Assembly: GCA_012797575.1 (NCBI GenBank)
Contig: JAAZOW010000023.1
Span: 1-8,316 of the forward strand
From: Methanomicrobiales archaeon
GTDB lineage: Archaea; Halobacteriota; Methanomicrobia; Methanomicrobiales; Methanoculleaceae
DNA: 8,316 bases
Direction: 5' to 3'
Positions 5,875 through 8,316 of this stretch are shown one piece after another (within the stretch, counting starts at the first letter, position 1; the number at the start of each line of letters is the position of its first letter). Made by a program: the position numbers and the translations under genes. The notes under the pieces are model-generated. The model was not told the origin of the DNA. It made no database searches and saw nothing but the letters and a program-made list of their open reading frames with translations.

Positions 5875-6758
5875 ACCCGGGCGACCTTCCCGTCTTTGTC
5901 GAACCGGACCCTTCCCGTGAGGTGCACCTCAGTCGGCGCTTCGCCTCGGGATGCTGCCACCAGGATATCCGCGATCTCCTCCTCCATGACCTCCGCGATC
6001 CCGATCAGGCTGGTCGTGGGTCGTGGGTTGACATCCACCACGTAGATGCGATCGCCGACGATGATATCGATCCCGACATATCCCTGGCACCCGAGAACGT
6101 TCATCGCATGGACGGCGGCAGATACGATCTCCTCCTCACGGTCCGGGTGGATGGGTGTCTCACCGCCGAGGTACTGAAACCGACAGTCTTCGCCGACACC
6201 GATCTCCTGCCGGTTGATGGCGAGCAGGAGCGGAGGGGCGCCTGAGTAGTACTCGCAGACGTTGCCGGTCACCCGGCTTCCCACGAGGCTCACGCTCAGC
6301 GTCTTCCCTTCGACGTAAGCCTGGGCGAGCTCACCGGGGCCGGGCTCCTCGTCAGTCAACCTAACACCCAGAGCGCCGCAACCCATGATCGGTTTGACGA
6401 TCCGCGTTCCCCCTCCGGCATCAGGAGGCACCGCTATCCCATTCCGGGCAAGGATCGCTGCTGTCCGCTGCTTATTCGCACAGACCGCTGCATTCATGCT
6501 CCCGCAGCCTATGTTATGGGTGAACTGCTCGAGGAGGTGCGTGTACCGAAAGAGGAGGTGGTCCGGTGTGATGACCAGTCCCACGTCGCACCCGGGCGCA
6601 AGCCTCTTGATCTCACCCTCGAAGTCAGGCCCCTCGGGCATCACCACATCGTAGCCGCATCGGGCGAGACTTTCGCTGATAACGGTGAGCATGGCAGCGC
6701 CTTCGGGTGCAAGCTCGGGGTCATGGCAGACAGAGTATTCGGCGAGGAAGGCCTTCAT
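5871..6758 (-). CDS. mfnD: tyramine--L-glutamate ligase (ATP-grasp), methanofuran biosynthesis
   Basis: This 295-residue ATP-grasp protein should link glutamate through its gamma-carboxyl to tyramine, using ATP, to form gamma-glutamyltyramine for methanofuran. Visible motifs are ANKQRTAAIL (94-103, entry of the ATP-grasp core), RIVKPIMGCGALGV (119-132, with K122 the likely ATP-binding lysine), and GYVGIDIIVGDRIYVVDVN (226-244), where D242 and N244 are the expected metal ligands, followed by PRPTTS. I start at ATG 6758 because MKAFLAEYSVCHDPEL is the typical family N-terminus. A longer frame to 6851 is Ser/Arg-rich and would run into surE. No good Shine-Dalgarno motif precedes the ATG, so the mRNA may be leaderless or weakly initiated. 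It heads the mfnD-mfnF-zinc-ribbon operon and is divergent from surE. Confidence 0.88.
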   Translation of the reverse strand: MKAFLAEYSVCHDPELAPEGAAMLTVISESLARCGYDVVMPEGPDFEGEIKRLAPGCDVGLVITPDHLLFRYTHLLEQFTHNIGCGSMNAAVCANKQRTAAILARNGIAVPPDAGGGTRIVKPIMGCGALGVRLTDEEPGPGELAQAYVEGKTLSVSLVGSRVTGNVCEYYSGAPPLLLAINRQEIGVGEDCRFQYLGGETPIHPDREEEIVSAAVHAMNVLGCQGYVGIDIIVGDRIYVVDVNPRPTTSLIGIAEVMEEEIADILVAASRGEAPTEVHLTGRVRFDKDGKVARV

Positions 6759-6841
6759 TGCAATAAAGGTTGACCGACAAGCACTTGACCCTGACGATCG
6801 GCAAATGTTTGATGCACGGAGACGATCCATACTAGACGAAG
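6759..6841. promoter_or_regulatory. shared divergent promoter region of mfnD and surE
   Basis: These 83 bases separate two divergent ATG codons and must carry both promoters. The AT-rich patches are AATAAAGG (about 6762-6769) and AAATGTTT (6803-6810); the second could serve as a weak TATA element for surE. Neither gene has a well-placed Shine-Dalgarno motif: the only GGAG on the surE side ends about 20 bases before its ATG. I cannot assign boxes with confidence. Confidence 0.4.
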
Positions 6842-7633
6842 ATGAAGCCAAAGATAATGCTCACCAACGATGATGGGATCACGTCCATGGGACTCTGGGC
6901 GGCGTACGAAGCGCTTGCGCCGTTCGCTGACGTCACCGTGGTCGCGCCGGCAACCCAGCAGAGCGCTGTGGGCCGATCGATCTCCATATTCGAACCTATC
7001 CGCGCAACCCGGGTGACGATGAACGGGGTGCCGGCATACTCAGTCGGCGGGAAACCGACGGACTCCGTGATCATCGGGTTGTTTGCCCTGCGCCTGAATC
7101 CGGATCTTGTGGTCAGCGGCATTAACATCGGCGAGAACCTCTCATACGAGTCTATCATGACCTCAGGCACGGTTGGGGCCGCGCTCGAGGCGTCCAATCA
7201 GGGGGTGCCGTCTCTTGCCTTCTCGCTGCAGGTTGAGGATCAGGGTGATAAGTTCGATGACCCCTCTGGAGTCACGGACCGGTTCGGTGACGCGAAGAGG
7301 GTGGTCCGGGAGATCTGTGAAAAGATCCTTGGAAACGGGTTCCCGAAAGATGCCCACGTCATCAACGTGAACATACCGACACCGGTGCGCGGCGGTTACG
7401 AGATCACCCGGCTTGCCGAGAAACTCTTCTACACCGGCGTTGAGGAGCGTTTCGACCCCCGTGGACGCCCGTATTACTGGATTGATGGGCCCCTGTATGA
7501 AGATGCAAACGAGGGGACCGATGTGCATGCGATCCAGAAAGGTAATGTCTCGATCACGCCGATCACGCTTGACTGTACGGCATTCCGCGCCAAGGATGAC
7601 CTCAGGGGCATCCTCGATGGGATGAAGATCTGA
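6842..7633 (+). CDS. surE: 5'/3'-nucleotidase SurE
   Basis: This 263-residue SurE-family metal-dependent phosphatase hydrolyses nucleoside monophosphates in the cytoplasm. The N-terminal motif LTNDDGI carries metal ligands D10 and D11. S41 in QQSAVGRSIS and N95 in SGINIGENL complete the metal site known in the family, and YESIMTSGTVGAALEA (102-117) is the usual following motif. NVNIPTP (about 180) and a C-terminal VSITPITLD close the conserved fold. The ATG is chosen because MKPKIMLTNDDG is the normal SurE beginning; no strong ribosome site precedes it. rpiA follows after 15 bases, so the two are probably cotranscribed. That pairs release of nucleosides from nucleotides with ribose-5-phosphate metabolism, although a direct pathway link is only inferred. 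Confidence 0.95.
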   Translation: MKPKIMLTNDDGITSMGLWAAYEALAPFADVTVVAPATQQSAVGRSISIFEPIRATRVTMNGVPAYSVGGKPTDSVIIGLFALRLNPDLVVSGINIGENLSYESIMTSGTVGAALEASNQGVPSLAFSLQVEDQGDKFDDPSGVTDRFGDAKRVVREICEKILGNGFPKDAHVINVNIPTPVRGGYEITRLAEKLFYTGVEERFDPRGRPYYWIDGPLYEDANEGTDVHAIQKGNVSITPITLDCTAFRAKDDLRGILDGMKI

Positions 7634-7637
7634 GTGT

Positions 7638-7643
7638 GAGGTG
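7638..7643 (+). promoter_or_regulatory. Shine-Dalgarno site deciding the rpiA GTG start
   Basis: GAGGTG lies five bases before GTG 7649-7651. An in-frame stop (TGA 7637-7639) just upstream means this GTG is the first possible start of rpiA. Confidence 0.7.
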
Positions 7644-7648
7644 GAAGA

Positions 7649-8316
7649 GTGGATCCAGCACAACAGGAAGAGTCGAAGCGGAATGCAGGTTACCATGCGG
7701 CCGGGATGGTCAAGGATGGGATGGTCATCGGCCTCGGCACCGGGTCGACCGTCTTCTTCGCGATGGAGCGGTTGGGCGAGCGGATCGTGGGGGACGATCT
7801 ATCCATCGCCGGCGTTCCGACATCTCACCAGGCGGCTATCCGGGCTCGCCGGTATGGCATCCCGCTCACCAGTCTCGATGAGCATCCCGCACTCGATGTG
7901 GCTATCGATGGAGCTGATCAGGTGGACCCGGATCTCCGCATGATCAAGGGGCGGGGAGCAGCGCTTCTCCGGGAGAAGTGCGTCTGCGATGCTGCCCGTG
8001 CGGTGGTCATCGTCGCCGATCCGACAAAGATGGTGGAGGTCCTGAACGCCCCTGTGCCGGTTGAGGTGCTCCCGTTTGCTTCAACATCCGTCTCACGACG
8101 CCTTGCCGCGCTCGGGGCCAGGCCCGCTCTCAGGGAGGGGGTGAAAAAAGATGGTCCGATCATCACCGATAACGGCAACTTCATCATCGATTGTGATTTT
8201 GGAGCGATTGTGGATCCCGAGGGGTTGGAAGCGGCGGTAGTCGCTATCCCTGGTGTACTGGAGTGCGGTCTCTTCTCCGCCTACGGGGAGCGGGTGACGA
8301 CCATTGTTGGCGAAGA
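7649..8316 (+). CDS. rpiA: ribose-5-phosphate isomerase A (3' end outside the window)
   Basis: The frame begins at GTG 7649 and runs 222 codons to the window edge without a stop. RpiA proteins are usually near 225-230 residues, so only the last few are missing. It interconverts ribose 5-phosphate and ribulose 5-phosphate for nucleotide synthesis and, in many archaea, the ribulose-monophosphate route to pentoses. After a short charged N-terminus come NAGYHAAG, then the phosphate-binding loop GLGTGST (28-34), TSHQA (58-62), AIDGADQVDP (85-94) and KGRGAALLREK (100-110). D87, D90, K100 and E109 match the spacing of the E. coli RpiA catalytic residues D81, D84, K94 and E103. It is probably cotranscribed with surE. 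The GTG start and partial end explain why simple ATG-based gene finding misses it. Confidence 0.95.
   Translation, partial: MDPAQQEESKRNAGYHAAGMVKDGMVIGLGTGSTVFFAMERLGERIVGDDLSIAGVPTSHQAAIRARRYGIPLTSLDEHPALDVAIDGADQVDPDLRMIKGRGAALLREKCVCDAARAVVIVADPTKMVEVLNAPVPVEVLPFASTSVSRRLAALGARPALREGVKKDGPIITDNGNFIIDCDFGAIVDPEGLEAAVVAIPGVLECGLFSAYGERVTTIVGE

Noticed and set aside
5305..6045. Plus-strand open frame (246 codons) opposite mfnF and the mfnD end
   Set aside because: It is antisense to two secure overlapping genes and has no recognisable motif.
6759..6851. N-terminal extension of mfnD by 31 residues
   Set aside because: The extension is Ser/Arg-rich, overlaps the surE start and precedes the normal family N-terminus MKAFLAEYS.
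7163..7696. Minus-strand open frame opposite surE and the rpiA start
   Set aside because: It is antisense to secure genes; composition and content look like a shadow.

Overview
This 8.3-kb window is chromosomal DNA from a hydrogenotrophic, formate-using methanogenic archaeon, most likely of the order Methanomicrobiales (Methanoculleus-like). The grounds are an F420-type formate dehydrogenase (fdhAB), two methanofuran-biosynthesis genes (mfnD, mfnF), archaeal-style compact promoters, Shine-Dalgarno motifs, and GC-rich third codon positions. The genus is an inference from protein character, not from an alignment.

Layout, left to right. (1) Bases 2-169: the 3' end of an unrecognised plus-strand gene. 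(2) Minus strand, 239-499: a small two-helix membrane protein of the DUF5654 type. (3) Minus strand, 593-3900: fdhA then fdhB, two bases apart, with a TATA-like promoter and Shine-Dalgarno site ahead of fdhA, a perfect GGAGG ahead of fdhB, and an oligo-T terminator after it. (4) 3901-4273: a gene-poor gap. (5) Plus strand, 4274-4906: a zinc-ribbon plus helix-turn-helix protein that looks like the DNA-binding half of a transposase without a catalytic domain. (6) Minus strand, 6758 down to 4727: a tightly overlapping operon mfnD - mfnF - small membrane zinc-ribbon protein. (7) Plus strand, divergent from mfnD: surE (6842-7633) and rpiA (7649 to the window edge).

The genes fall into a formate-oxidation unit (electrons from formate to F420 and, in relatives, to heterodisulfide reductase), a cofactor unit (MfnD makes gamma-glutamyltyramine, MfnF joins it to the furan moiety of methanofuran, the C1 carrier of the first step of CO2 reduction) and a nucleotide/pentose-phosphate unit (SurE nucleotidase, RpiA isomerase).

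The least ordinary place is 4274-4970. The third gene of the mfn operon has no ATG, GTG or TTG available. A strong GGAGG sits seven bases before an in-frame ACG, so it probably uses a non-canonical start. It also converges with, and overlaps in exact codon register, the tail of the transposase-like ORF. I found no defence system, CRISPR array, RNA gene or complete mobile element.
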